From Alteriqipengyuania abyssalis (GTDB lineage: Bacteria; Pseudomonadota; Alphaproteobacteria; Sphingomonadales; Sphingomonadaceae), in contig NZ_JAHWXP010000003.1 of NCBI RefSeq assembly GCF_019857185.1, positions 186,001-250,000 of the forward strand: DNA of 64,000 bases. The letters are read 5' to 3'. The stretch's first letter is position 1; the number at the start of each line of letters is the position of its first letter. The translations under genes were made by a program, and so were the position numbers. Positions 33,634-44,930 of the stretch are shown here, in pieces. Under the pieces are notes generated by a model. The model was not told the DNA's origin, did no database searches, and saw nothing but the letters and a program-made list of their open reading frames with translations.

Positions 33634-34377
33634 ATGCCTGTGAGTGACGATCAGACCGAGACCGCCGTCGAGCATGAAGCGCCCGTGAAGGACGCAAAAC
33701 CGGTCAAGAAAGCGCGCCCGCCGTTTCTGCCATGGTTTCTGGTGATCCTGCTGCTCGCCGCGATCGCATGGATCGGCTGGCGTACCTACGGCCCCAACCG
33801 GATGGGCGACCCGATCGGCACCACGCTGGTCTCGTTCGAGAAGCAGAACCGGCTGGTGGTGTTCACCGCCGAATTCGCGCCGGTTGTCGCGAGCAAGGAC
33901 AGCCGCTTTTTCGGGGCGCTGCAAAGCCGCCAGATCGCGGTGATTCCCGCGCGGGTCGACTATTCGGTCGACCTGTCCAAGATGGATCGCTCGCGCCTGT
34001 CATGGAACGCCGAGACGCAGACCATGGACGTGCGGCTGCCCGCGCTCGAGCTGAGCAAGCCCAATCTGGATGAAGCGCGCGCGAAGTACATGCGCGAGGG
34101 GCTATGGATCACCCGCGATGCGGAAGACGACCTGAGCCGCAACAACACCCAGATCGCGGAGCGCGAGGCGCTCGACAGCGCGCGCAGTCCCGCGCTGATG
34201 GAACTGGCGCGCGCGTCTGCGCGGGCAGCGGTGCAGCAGAACATCGCCGTGCCGCTCGCCGCAGCAGGTTATCGCGGGATCACGGTGGAGGTCAGCTTCG
34301 ACGGCGATACGCCCAGAAAGCCGGGTTCGCCCGCCAAGGCGGCGACCAAGGCTGCCGAAAAGACCTCCACCCGCTGA
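33634..34377 (+). CDS. DUF4230 membrane-anchored protein
   Basis: The product is 247 aa. A charged N-terminal segment and one membrane helix (FLPWFLVILLLAAIAWIGW, about 31-49) are followed by a periplasmic domain (about 60-230) with the DUF4230 pattern: LVVFTAEFAPVV, then IAVIPARVDYSVDL and an alternating-helix tail. The C-terminus is Lys/Ala rich. Function is unknown. The 9-base gap after the hydrolase gene indicates an operon. Confidence 0.82.
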   Translation: MPVSDDQTETAVEHEAPVKDAKPVKKARPPFLPWFLVILLLAAIAWIGWRTYGPNRMGDPIGTTLVSFEKQNRLVVFTAEFAPVVASKDSRFFGALQSRQIAVIPARVDYSVDLSKMDRSRLSWNAETQTMDVRLPALELSKPNLDEARAKYMREGLWITRDAEDDLSRNNTQIAEREALDSARSPALMELARASARAAVQQNIAVPLAAAGYRGITVEVSFDGDTPRKPGSPAKAATKAAEKTSTR

Positions 34378-34401
34378 CCGCTAACTGCCAGCGCGCGGCG
34401 A

Positions 34402-36390
<1,989 letters not shown>

Positions 36391-36596
36391 GACGGTGCGC
36401 TCTCGCATCCCCACGCCCCCGGGGCAAGGCGGAGGGGCGAAGAATACGGCTTCGCCCGAGGCCGGGACCACCGGATCTGCGGTACCGAGGCCTTCCATCA
36501 ACCGCCTGAACCACCCGACGAGCGGCATTGACCTCTTCGTACAAGCGGAAGTATTTCTCCCCGACGGTCGCCCCTGTTATTCGGGATCATTTCCTT

Positions 36597-37373
36597 ATGA
36601 CAACTCTGGCTGCACCTCCGGCCCAAGAGCGCTGGAACAATTCTCGCTTTTTCATGGTCATGGCGCTGGTCATGGCGACCGTGATCATCGCGGGCTTCTC
36701 CCTCAACCTCGCGATGGGTCGTTCGACCTTCGCCGCTCCTTTGGCAGTCCATGTACATGCAGGCATATTCATGGGCTGGCTCGCGCTCTATCTCGCACAG
36801 CACGTGACCGCCGCGAGCAGGAACTGGCCGCTGCACCGCTCGCTCGGCAAGCTGGCCTATTTCTGGATTCCAGCGATGATCGCGGCGGGCTCCACGGTCA
36901 TGATCCTTGTCGCCCGGCGAAATGGCGGACCGTTCTTCTTCGCGTTGAACGAATTCCTGATCAGCAATATCGCGATGCTGCTGTGCTTCGGCGGCCTCGC
37001 CTACTGGGCGCTGTGGCAGCAGCGTTACAAGGGCTGGCACCGAAGGTTGATGCTCGTGGCAATGGCAGTGCTGACCGGGCCCGGGCTCGGGCGACTGCTG
37101 CCCATGCCGCTGATGATCCCCAACGCGTGGACCATCACGATCGCGCTCACCTTCCTTTTCCCGGTGATCGGAATGTTCGCAGACTGGCGGCGCGATGGAC
37201 GCATTCATCCAGCCTATCTTTGGGGCACGGGGATCTATGCGAGCGTCTTCATCCTCTCGTTGCTGCTCGCCTACTCGCCGCTCGGCTACGCGCTCACCGA
37301 TATGGTGGTTGCAGGTACGCCGGGGGCAGAGCGCCCGATGGAGGCCTATATTCCGCCCGGCTTCGCGATGTAG
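36597..37373 (+). CDS. Seven-helix membrane protein, unknown function
   Basis: This is a 258-aa integral membrane protein from ATG 36597. I count about seven hydrophobic segments. Paired histidines lie in VHVHAGIFMGW, AQHVTAA and WPLHRSLGKLAYFW, a pattern that could bind haem as in cytochrome b561-like or DUF2306-like proteins; I cannot assign it further. It is divergent from the BCCT transporter across 206 bases and 99 bases before nadA. Confidence 0.75.
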   Translation: MTTLAAPPAQERWNNSRFFMVMALVMATVIIAGFSLNLAMGRSTFAAPLAVHVHAGIFMGWLALYLAQHVTAASRNWPLHRSLGKLAYFWIPAMIAAGSTVMILVARRNGGPFFFALNEFLISNIAMLLCFGGLAYWALWQQRYKGWHRRLMLVAMAVLTGPGLGRLLPMPLMIPNAWTITIALTFLFPVIGMFADWRRDGRIHPAYLWGTGIYASVFILSLLLAYSPLGYALTDMVVAGTPGAERPMEAYIPPGFAM

Positions 37374-37472
37374 CCTCGCCCCGGGATGCGCTTTTGCGAG
37401 GAACACACTCGCGCGCGGGCCCGTTCGTCCTATATGCGTCACCCAACACGAACGACCGGGGCCCACTAGACC

Positions 37473-38462
37473 ATGAACGACCAGACCCGCCCGCCGACCG
37501 GCGACGACCTGCTTGCCGAGATCGAGCGCCTGCGCAAGGAACGCAACGCGGTGATCCTGGCGCATTACTATCAGCGGCCCGAAATTCAGGATCTGGCCGA
37601 TTTCGTCGGCGATTCGCTCCAGCTCAGCCAGATGGCAGCGGAGACCGATGCGGACGTGATCGCCTTTTGCGGGGTCAAGTTCATGGCCGACACGGCCAAG
37701 ATCCTCAGCCCCGAAAAGATCGTCGTCCTGCCCGACATGGACGCGGGCTGCAGCCTTGAAGACAGCTGCCCGCCGGAAAAGTTCAAGGCCTTCCGCGAGG
37801 CGCATCCCGATCATATCGCGCTGACCTACATCAACTGCTCGACCGAGGTGAAAGCCCTGTCGGACGTGATCGTGACCAGCTCTTCGGCCGAAACGATCCT
37901 CCAGCAGATCCCCGAAGACCAGCCGATCATCTTCGGGCCGGACCGGCACCTTGGCGGCTATCTCAACCGCAAGTTCAATCGCGACATGCTGCTGTGGCCG
38001 GGCGTGTGCATCGTGCACGAGGCCTTCAGCGAGACCGAACTGCTCAAGCTGAAAGCCCAGCACCCCGGCGCACCGATCGCAGCGCATCCCGAGTGCCCGG
38101 CGGCGATCGTCGAGCATGCGGATTATGTCGGCTCGACCAGCGGCATCCTGCAATTCGCCGAGACATTCGAGGGCGACAAGCTGATCGTCGCGACCGAGCC
38201 GCACATCATCCACCAGATGGAAAAGGCGCTGCCGGAGAAAACCTTCATCGGTGCGCCGGGTGCAGACGGCAACTGCAACTGCAATATCTGCCCCTACATG
38301 GCGCTCAACACGCTGGAAAAGCTCTACACCGCGCTGCGCGACCTCGAGCCGCGGATCGAGATCGAGGAAGGACTGCGCCTTCAGGCCAAGCAGAGCCTCG
38401 ACAAGATGCTGGAAATGGCCAGCGGCACGATCGGCAAGGGCGATCTCGACACGATCGACTGA
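37473..38462 (+). CDS. nadA: Quinolinate synthase
   Basis: NadA condenses iminoaspartate with dihydroxyacetone phosphate to give quinolinate for NAD synthesis. It has 329 aa. Internal similarity of three domains is visible, with HYYQRPEIQDLADFVGDS, VKFMADTAKIL, YINCSTEVKALSD and HPECPAAIVEHAD. Cluster and conserved cysteines include the GNCNCNICPYMALNTLEK motif. nadB and nadC are not adjacent. A strong terminator follows the gene. Confidence 0.97.
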   Translation: MNDQTRPPTGDDLLAEIERLRKERNAVILAHYYQRPEIQDLADFVGDSLQLSQMAAETDADVIAFCGVKFMADTAKILSPEKIVVLPDMDAGCSLEDSCPPEKFKAFREAHPDHIALTYINCSTEVKALSDVIVTSSSAETILQQIPEDQPIIFGPDRHLGGYLNRKFNRDMLLWPGVCIVHEAFSETELLKLKAQHPGAPIAAHPECPAAIVEHADYVGSTSGILQFAETFEGDKLIVATEPHIIHQMEKALPEKTFIGAPGADGNCNCNICPYMALNTLEKLYTALRDLEPRIEIEEGLRLQAKQSLDKMLEMASGTIGKGDLDTID

Positions 38463-38492
38463 CGCCGCCAGCCGAACATCGGAGACACGAAA

Positions 38493-38524
38493 AAGGGCCG
38501 GGGAGATCCACTTCCCCGGCCCTT
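38493..38524. terminator. Bidirectional rho-independent terminator
   Basis: A perfect 12-bp stem (AAGGGCCGGGGA at 38493-38504 with TCCCCGGCCCTT at 38513-38524) has an 8-base loop, with A-rich sequence before it and TTCTT at its end. It lies between the convergent nadA and rhodopsin genes and serves both. Confidence 0.9.
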
Positions 38525-38543
38525 CTTATGTGACGTGCTGCTG

Positions 38544-39455
38544 TCAGGGAGCGCGTCGTAATCCGGGCCCGCCAGTATTGGGCTTGTCCGGCGCGGAGGA
38601 GAGCGCTTCGGCGGCGGGCATGTAGCCCTCGAAAGCGCTGCGCCGCAGGACGAAGCGGGCGAGAATGATTCCGTAGATCAGCTTGGAGGCAATATCGGCG
38701 AGCGAATAGATCGCCTGACGCGCAACCACCAGATCACCCGTCGCACCCAGCTGCGGCAGGGCATAGGCAAGCGGATAGAGGCCCCAGGTGGCGAGGAAGA
38801 ACCACCACAGGTTGTTGGGCCAGGATTTCAGGATATCGGGCGTGGTCGCCAGCCCCGCGATCAGCGTCTGGCGTACTTCCAGGATCAGCCACAGGAAGAA
38901 GATCGACGAAATCACACCCCACAGGTTGAGATGCGAGAAATCGCCAACCGCGCCGAACTGGCCGTACAGCCCGGTCCAGATCATCAGTACGCCGGGCACC
39001 GCCATGCGCAGCGCGCGCCGATGCACCTCCGCCTGGCGAAGCCCCATCGCGATCGCCAGCTGGGCCAGCAGGATCGGCACGGTAATCGTCCAGTTGCCGT
39101 AGCGATAGGCGTTGGAGAAGCTGTCGTTCTGCGCCAGCGGGCGATACAGGCCGTCGACGTAGGCGTAGCTTTCCTTCCACAGGCCGAATTCCTGCAGCAG
39201 GGTCAGCCCCGCGCTCGCCATCACCACCGCCGAGAGAATCGGCACCAGCCTGTAACGCGGTGCGAGGTTCTGCACGCTCATAAGGAAGAACAGGATGAAC
39301 GCGAAGAACGCCGCGTAACTAACCATAAGGATTAACGAACCCAGATGGTACTGCTGGCTGGTCAGGGTGACGAGGTTCTCTATGGCCGAGATCGCTGCGT
39401 CGGCCTGAGCAATCTGCGGCTCTGCAACAGTGGGATCGGCGATCGGGGCAGCCAT
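38544..39455 (-). CDS. Microbial rhodopsin with NTQ motif, probable light-driven chloride pump
   Basis: This is a seven-helix retinal protein of 303 aa from ATG 39455, with AAAGGA upstream. The Schiff-base lysine is K258 in SLADIASKLIYG, with counter-ion aspartate D254. Helix C reads YRYGNWTITVPILLAQ, so the three residues matching bacteriorhodopsin D85/T89/D96 are N121/T125/Q132. That NTQ set, with 4- and 7-residue spacing, is the signature of bacterial chloride-pumping rhodopsins; proton pumps have an acid first and sodium pumps NDQ. Helix F keeps the retinal-pocket WGLYP. An extended N-terminus (about 35 residues) precedes helix A. The gene stands alone, with no carotenoid oxygenase nearby. 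Pumping is inferred from the motif. Confidence 0.93.
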   Translation of the reverse strand: MAAPIADPTVAEPQIAQADAAISAIENLVTLTSQQYHLGSLILMVSYAAFFAFILFFLMSVQNLAPRYRLVPILSAVVMASAGLTLLQEFGLWKESYAYVDGLYRPLAQNDSFSNAYRYGNWTITVPILLAQLAIAMGLRQAEVHRRALRMAVPGVLMIWTGLYGQFGAVGDFSHLNLWGVISSIFFLWLILEVRQTLIAGLATTPDILKSWPNNLWWFFLATWGLYPLAYALPQLGATGDLVVARQAIYSLADIASKLIYGIILARFVLRRSAFEGYMPAAEALSSAPDKPNTGGPGLRRAP

Positions 39456-39627
39456 GTGTGTCCTTTCAGAGGGCGGGAAATCCGGCCCCGCCATGCCCGC
39501 GTCCAATCGCAGGAAGCCTGCCGCAGCGCAATTCTGGTAAGGATAATCTGCGCGCTCCCGTTTCGCGGCGAGACACACGCGGGCAAAGTCCCTAACTTTG
39601 CCACGGAACCGGAGCAAAATACCCCAG

Positions 39628-40944
39628 ATGATCGCCAGACTGCAAAAATTATGGAGCGATATCAACGCCAGCTACTGGTTCTTCCCGGGGCTGTTCGCGA
39701 CCTCGACCCTGCTCCTGGCGATGCTGACGGTGGAGCTTGACCGGCGTGGCCTGACCGAGTGGGTCGATCATCTCAACTGGTTGCCCCCCGCCCGGCCCCA
39801 AGGGGCCAGCAACATGCTGACCGTGATCGCCAGTTCGATGATCGGCGTGGCGTCCACCGTCTTCTCGATCACGATCGCGGCGGTCGCCTATGCCAGCGGC
39901 AATTACGGCCCCCGGCTGCTGACCAACTTCATGGAAGATCGCGGCAATCAGCTGAGCCTGGCGACCTTCATCGGCACCTTTGTCTACGCGATCACCGTGC
40001 TGCTGTCGGTACGGATGCCGGATGAATCGGGCGTTCTGACCTCGCAAGGCGACGGGTTCGTGCCTCAGCTATCGCTGCTGATCGCCTACGTGCTGATGGC
40101 GGTGTCGGTCATGGTGCTGGTCTATTTCCTCAACCACGTGCCCTCCTCGATCAGGATCAATGCGGTGCTGGAAGGGATCGGCCGCCGCCTGCTGAACGCG
40201 ATTCGCGACAATTTCGACGAACCGATGAAGGCGCGCGTGGAAGGCGAGGTGCGCGAGGGCACGCCTGTATTTGCCTCGCGCACAGGCTACATCCAGGTGA
40301 TCAACTGGAACGAGCTGCTCAAGGTCGCGCGCAAGAGCGGGTCGGAACTGCAAATGGCGGTGCGGACGGGCGATTTCTGCCACCCCTCGGTCGCCATCGG
40401 CTACTGGTCCGAAAAGCCGGACGATGCCTGCGACGAGCAGGTGCGCGAGTGCATCGCGCTGGGCGATGCGCGGACCCCGGCGCAGGATCTGCATTTCATG
40501 ATCGACGAGCTGGTCGAGATCGGGCTGCGCGCGCTGTCGCCCGGCATCAACGACCCTTTCACGGCTATCTCCGCGCTGCACTGGATCGGCGCGGCCACCG
40601 CCGAACTGGGCAAGCGCGATCTGAACTGGTCGGTGGGCGAACCCGACGACGACGGGCGACGCCCGCTGCGGCCGATGGCGGACGATTTCAGCCACTATCT
40701 CGGGCGCGGCTTCGGCACGATCCGGTCTGCTGCGGCAACCAGCCCGCCGGCGGCGACGGTCATGTTCGATTCTCTCGAAAGCGCCGCTGTGACGATCACC
40801 GATCCGGTGCGCCACAAGAACATCCGCGACGAGGCGGACCAGCTGATGCGCCAGGCAAAAGCGTCCCTCACCGGTCCGGATCTGGAGCAGGTGGAGGCCC
40901 GCTTCGCGCTGTTCCGCAAGCGTCTGGAGGACCACCCCAGATAG
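39628..40944 (+). CDS. DUF2254 family membrane protein
   Basis: The product is 438 aa from ATG 39628. Four N-terminal membrane helices (about 18-38, 62-85, 108-128 and 150-172) are followed by a soluble domain that ends in a helical tail. The SSMIGVASTVFSITIAAVAYASGNYGPRLL segment, read as two halves, and the later SPGINDPFTAISALHWI are the DUF2254 hallmarks. Function is unknown. It is divergent from the rhodopsin gene with 172 bases between, so the two could share regulation. Confidence 0.88.
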   Translation: MIARLQKLWSDINASYWFFPGLFATSTLLLAMLTVELDRRGLTEWVDHLNWLPPARPQGASNMLTVIASSMIGVASTVFSITIAAVAYASGNYGPRLLTNFMEDRGNQLSLATFIGTFVYAITVLLSVRMPDESGVLTSQGDGFVPQLSLLIAYVLMAVSVMVLVYFLNHVPSSIRINAVLEGIGRRLLNAIRDNFDEPMKARVEGEVREGTPVFASRTGYIQVINWNELLKVARKSGSELQMAVRTGDFCHPSVAIGYWSEKPDDACDEQVRECIALGDARTPAQDLHFMIDELVEIGLRALSPGINDPFTAISALHWIGAATAELGKRDLNWSVGEPDDDGRRPLRPMADDFSHYLGRGFGTIRSAAATSPPAATVMFDSLESAAVTITDPVRHKNIRDEADQLMRQAKASLTGPDLEQVEARFALFRKRLEDHPR

Positions 40945-40948
40945 GGTG

Positions 40949-41854
40949 TCAGCCGACCCGCGCCCGCGCGACCGCCAGCGCCGCGCCAACCATCGCCATG
41001 CCGACCAGATCGAGCAGGCCAAGCGTTTCGCCGAACGCCAGATAGCCGGAGAGTACCGCCACCGCAGGCTGCGTCAGCAGCGCCAGGCCGATGATCATCG
41101 GCGGGAAGGCGCGCAGAGCGAAGACCAGCAGGCCCTGCCCGGCAACCTGGCTCAGCAGCGCGAGCACGATCAGCGGAGTCCAGTCGTGCGGCCACACCGG
41201 CTCGCCGCGCAGCAGCGCCACCGCCAGCAGCACCGGCGCGGCGATGCAGCACACACGCACCAGCAGGCTCCACCCGCCCAGCCCTTTTCGCGCATCCTGC
41301 AGGCACAGCAGGTAGATCGCGTAGAGCATCCCCGCGGTGATGCAGAACAGGTCGCCTATCAGCGTATCCGCGCTGATCTGTGCGCTGCGCCCCAGCAGGA
41401 TCGCCGCGCCGCCCAGCGCCAGTACGATCGCCGCCCACTCCGCCCGCGCGGGCATGGTCCGGGCGATCACGATGCCCCAGAACAGCAGCACGATGCTGCC
41501 CGCATTGCCGAACAGCGTCGCATTGCCCAGCCGGGTATGTTCGATCCCGATGTGCCAGCTGGCCAGATCGAGCGCGAAGGCGATCGCCCCCAGCGCGACC
41601 AGCCATGCGGTGCGGCGCGGCACGCCCAGCACCGGCTGACGCGCACTGCGCGCGATCAGCCAGATGATCGGCAAGGCCAGCACCAGCCGCCAGAACCCCG
41701 CCGACACCGGCCCGCTGTCCGCCAGCCGCACCGACCATGGCCCAAGCGCGAGCGCGACATTGCCCGCGATCAGCGCGGCCCAGTGCAGCGCGCGCGGGTT
41801 TTGGCTTGCCCCCTGCAAAGGCGTTCTTTCATGTGCGTTGCTTGCCGTGGCCAT
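40949..41854 (-). CDS. EamA-family (DMT) permease
   Basis: This is a drug/metabolite transporter of 301 aa with ten predicted helices in two EamA repeats. Markers are SVRLADSGPVSAGFWRLVLA in repeat one and ALLTQPAVAVLSGYLAFGE in repeat two. The substrate is unknown. Its stop is 4 bases from that of the DUF2254 gene, with which it is convergent. An ATG start at 41854 leaves a short hydrophilic N-terminus of about 24 residues. Confidence 0.88.
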   Translation of the reverse strand: MATASNAHERTPLQGASQNPRALHWAALIAGNVALALGPWSVRLADSGPVSAGFWRLVLALPIIWLIARSARQPVLGVPRRTAWLVALGAIAFALDLASWHIGIEHTRLGNATLFGNAGSIVLLFWGIVIARTMPARAEWAAIVLALGGAAILLGRSAQISADTLIGDLFCITAGMLYAIYLLCLQDARKGLGGWSLLVRVCCIAAPVLLAVALLRGEPVWPHDWTPLIVLALLSQVAGQGLLVFALRAFPPMIIGLALLTQPAVAVLSGYLAFGETLGLLDLVGMAMVGAALAVARARVG

Positions 41855-41912
41855 GGAGCGCCCCTAACTCCGCCCGACGCCCACGGGTCAACCAAATAAG
41901 GAGAACACCTCC

Positions 41913-43022
41913 ATGCACGACGCCCTGTTCCAGCCGATCCGCCTCGGTGCGATCACCGCGCCCAACCGGATTTTGATGGCACCGCTGACGCGCGGCCGCG
42001 CGACCCCGCCGAACTTCGTGCCCAATGCGATGATGGAAACCTATTACCGCCAGCGCGCGGGCGCCGGGCTGATCATCAGCGAGGCGACCGGGATCAGCGT
42101 AGAAGGGCTCGGCTGGCCGAACGCGCCGGGCATCTGGAGCGACGAGCAGGTCGAGGGCTGGAAGCCGATCACCGACGGCGTGCACGAGGATGGCGGGCGG
42201 ATCGTCCTGCAGCTGTGGCACATGGGGCGGATTGTTCACCCCGATTTCCTTGGCGGAAATCCGCCGGTATCCGCCAGCGCGACCACCGCGCCGGGCCACG
42301 CGCACACCCCCACGGGCCGCAAGCACCACGTGCAGGCCCGCGCGCTCAGCGTCGATGAGATCAAGCGCGTCGTCGAGGATTATCGCAAGGCGGCCGAGAA
42401 CGCGAAGGCGGCCGGTTTCGACGGGGTGCAGCTGCACGGCGCGAATGGCTACCTGATCGACCAGTTCCTGCGTCGCAGCACCAATTTGCGCGAGGACGAA
42501 TATGGCGGCTCGGCGGAAAACCGCGCGCGCTTGCTGGGAGAAGCGCTCGACGCGCTGATCGACGTATGGGGCGCGGACCGGGTGGGCCTGCGCCTGTCGC
42601 CCAATGGCGAGACACAAGGCGCGGACGATCCCGATCCGGCGGAAACATTCGGCGCGGCAGCCAAGGTGGCGGAAGATCACAAGATCGCCTTCCTCGAACT
42701 GCGCCAGCCGGGCCCCAACGGCACCTTCGGCGCGACCGACGTGCCCAAGCAGGATGCGTACATCCGGGGCATCTACACCGGCCCGCTGGTGCTCAACAGC
42801 GATTACACGCCGGAAGAGGCAGCCAGCGATGTGGAGAGCGGGCGTGCCGACGCGATCAGTTTCGGCCGACCGTTCATCTCCAACCCGGATCTGCCCACGC
42901 GGATCGCCAAGGGCGCGCATCTGGCAGAAAACGTCAACGTGCCGCAGAGCTGGTACCTGCCCGGCGAAGCGGGCTACATCGACTATCCGACGCTGGAACA
43001 GGAAGCGGCGGCGAGCGCCTGA
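41913..43022 (+). CDS. Alkene reductase, old yellow enzyme family
   Basis: This is an FMN-dependent NAD(P)H ene-reductase of 369 aa, close to NemA length. The TIM-barrel markers are PIRLGAITAPNRILMAPLTR at the N-terminus, QLWHMGRIVHPDF, FDGVQLHGANGYLIDQFLR with the substrate-binding H/N pair, and the NLREDEYGGS phosphate loop. AAGGAG precedes the start. Likely substrates are electrophilic alkenes or nitro compounds. The gene stands alone between divergent and convergent neighbours. Confidence 0.94.
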   Translation: MHDALFQPIRLGAITAPNRILMAPLTRGRATPPNFVPNAMMETYYRQRAGAGLIISEATGISVEGLGWPNAPGIWSDEQVEGWKPITDGVHEDGGRIVLQLWHMGRIVHPDFLGGNPPVSASATTAPGHAHTPTGRKHHVQARALSVDEIKRVVEDYRKAAENAKAAGFDGVQLHGANGYLIDQFLRRSTNLREDEYGGSAENRARLLGEALDALIDVWGADRVGLRLSPNGETQGADDPDPAETFGAAAKVAEDHKIAFLELRQPGPNGTFGATDVPKQDAYIRGIYTGPLVLNSDYTPEEAASDVESGRADAISFGRPFISNPDLPTRIAKGAHLAENVNVPQSWYLPGEAGYIDYPTLEQEAAASA

Positions 43023-43067
43023 CCCGGCGCGCCGCGAGCAGGCGCAATGATCTGCGAGCGGGCGGCG

Positions 43068-43331
43068 CTATTCGGCGTCGTCCGCTCCATCCTGCGAGGC
43101 ATCGCCATCCTCGCTGGCATCCGCGCCGTCTTCACCATCGTCGCCGCCGCGCTTGGGCGACTGCGACTGGACCATCGCGATCGGCAGCATAGAGTCGGTG
43201 ATCGAGCCGCCCAGCACTTCGCCCTGTGGCCCGGTCTCCTCGGCATCGTTCGACTCGGCGGCATCCTTGCTATCCCCGCACGAGGCGAGCAGCAGCGCGC
43301 TTGCACAAATGGCGAAAATCCTGCGGGTCAT
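43068..43331 (-). CDS. Small acidic lipoprotein, unknown function
   Basis: The product is 87 aa. The signal sequence [18 protein letters not shown] has lipobox LASC, with Cys18 followed by Gly-Asp. The mature part is short, acidic and Gly/Asp rich ([19 protein letters not shown]), suggesting a disordered tail that may bind cations. Its start overlaps the lipB stop by four bases (ATGA), so it depends on lipB for translation. No family was recognised. Confidence 0.72.
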   Translation of the reverse strand: MTRRIFAICASALLLASCGDSKDAAESNDAEETGPQGEVLGGSITDSMLPIAMVQSQSPKRGGDDGEDGADASEDGDASQDGADDAE

Positions 43332-43987
43332 GACGCGTCCTGTTGTTCGAGCGCGGCGAGAAACGCCGGCGCGTGAGCCTTTAATGCCTCATCCCACGCC
43401 TGGGGTGCAAGCCCGATCCCCAGATCGGCGAGGCTCGTCACGCCGAACTCGTCGATCCCGCAGGGGACGATTCCGGTGAAGTGCGACAGGTCGGGCGACA
43501 GGTTGACCGCAAAGCCGTGCATCGTCACCCAGCGGCGCACGCGCACGCCGATCGCCCCGATCTTCGCCTCGCGCCCGTCAGGCGCCTTGGTCCAGATGCC
43601 GACCCGTTCGGGCACCGTCCAGCACTCCACCCCGAGGCCGCCCAGCGTGGCCACCACCCAGTCTTCCAGCGAATGGACGAAGCGCCGCACATCCTTGCCG
43701 CGCTTGCGCAGGTCGAGGAGGGTGTAGGTCACCCGCTGACCCGGCCCGTGATAGGTGTAGCGCCCGCCACGACCTGCCTCGACCACTTCGAACCGCGGAT
43801 CGAGCAGCTCGCTCGCCACGGCGCTGGTGCCAGCGGTGTAGACGGGGGGATGCTCCAGCTGCCAGATCAGCTCGCGCGCCTCGCCCCGCTCGATCGCGGC
43901 GTTGCGCGCCTCCATCTGGTCCAGCGCTTCGCGGTAGGGCACCTGCTGCGCGGCGACGTGCCATTCGATCTGTTCTAGTCCGGCCAT
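43328..43987 (-). CDS. lipB: Octanoyl-ACP:protein N-octanoyltransferase
   Basis: LipB transfers octanoate from ACP to lipoyl-domain lysines, the first step of lipoate synthesis. It is 219 aa from ATG 43987. Markers are [21 protein letters not shown], the catalytic lysine in [10 protein letters not shown], the HGFAVNL segment and the catalytic cysteine in GIVPCGI. lipA is not adjacent. The gene overlaps the small lipoprotein downstream. Confidence 0.97.
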   Translation of the reverse strand: MAGLEQIEWHVAAQQVPYREALDQMEARNAAIERGEARELIWQLEHPPVYTAGTSAVASELLDPRFEVVEAGRGGRYTYHGPGQRVTYTLLDLRKRGKDVRRFVHSLEDWVVATLGGLGVECWTVPERVGIWTKAPDGREAKIGAIGVRVRRWVTMHGFAVNLSPDLSHFTGIVPCGIDEFGVTSLADLGIGLAPQAWDEALKAHAPAFLAALEQQDAS

Positions 43988-44047
43988 TTTCGTTTGCGTG
44001 GCCCATGACCCGCCGCTTATCAAGAGCGCCACACAAGGGGGTTGCCA

Positions 44048-44872
44048 ATGAAACTCGACATGAATCGCGCGTGGACCGAAGCGCTCAGCCTGATCCAGGC
44101 CAATATCGGCGTGGTCGCGACCGTCGCGGGCGTGTTCTTCTTCCTGCCCTATCTCGCCTTCGCGTTGCTGATGCCGGAAACGGCCAACTTCGCGATAGAG
44201 CCCAACTCGGACGATCCGACCGCTGCGTTCGACCAGGTCATGGCGTTCTACGGCGAGATCTGGTGGGTCATGCTGCTGCTGGTGGTGGCACAGACGGTCG
44301 GCACGCTCGCGCTGCTGGCACTGCTGCGGGCGGACAACCGCCCGACCGTGGGCCAGGCCATCGCAGTCGGCGCGATCGGCTTCCTCACCTCCATCGCGGC
44401 GACGATCCTCTTCTATGTCGGCTTCGGTATTGCCGGCGGCGTGGTGATGGGGATTGCCATTGCGACCAAGATCACCGCGCTGGCGGTGATTTTGGGCATC
44501 GTGCTGTTCGTGGTCCTGATCTACGTGGCGGTCAAATTCTCGCTGCTCGCCCCGGTCATCGCGATCGACAAGGTCTACAACCCCTTCACCGCGCTGCTGC
44601 GGTCGTGGCGGCTGACGAAGGGCAATTCGGTGCGGCTTTTCGCCTTCTACGCCCTCCTGCTGATCGCCCTCGTGGTCGTCAGCGGCGTGATCGGCATGAT
44701 CGTGATGCTGGTCTTCGGCCTGATGGGGGAGGAAGTCATGCTGGTCGGTTCGGGGCTGATCAATTCGGCGGTCAATGCGGTTGTCATCGTGCTGATGCTG
44801 GGCGTCCTCGCCGCAGTTCACCGCCAGCTCGCCGGGCCGAGCGCGCAAAGCGTGGGCGAAACCTTCGAATAG
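44048..44872 (+). CDS. Multi-pass membrane protein, unknown function
   Basis: This is a 274-aa protein from ATG 44048, with GGGGG before it. I count six hydrophobic segments. The helices alternate with polar stretches such as [20 protein letters not shown] and [16 protein letters not shown], resembling the membrane domain of YciC/DUF975- or GDPD-type proteins; the match is loose. It is divergent from lipB across 60 bases and 58 bases before an MFS gene in the same direction. Confidence 0.78.
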   Translation: MKLDMNRAWTEALSLIQANIGVVATVAGVFFFLPYLAFALLMPETANFAIEPNSDDPTAAFDQVMAFYGEIWWVMLLLVVAQTVGTLALLALLRADNRPTVGQAIAVGAIGFLTSIAATILFYVGFGIAGGVVMGIAIATKITALAVILGIVLFVVLIYVAVKFSLLAPVIAIDKVYNPFTALLRSWRLTKGNSVRLFAFYALLLIALVVVSGVIGMIVMLVFGLMGEEVMLVGSGLINSAVNAVVIVLMLGVLAAVHRQLAGPSAQSVGETFE

Positions 44873-44930
44873 GGTTTATGGGGGAGCGCCGATTGCCACC
44901 TGCGCGCGCGCGGCCTAGCGTCGCCCCGTA

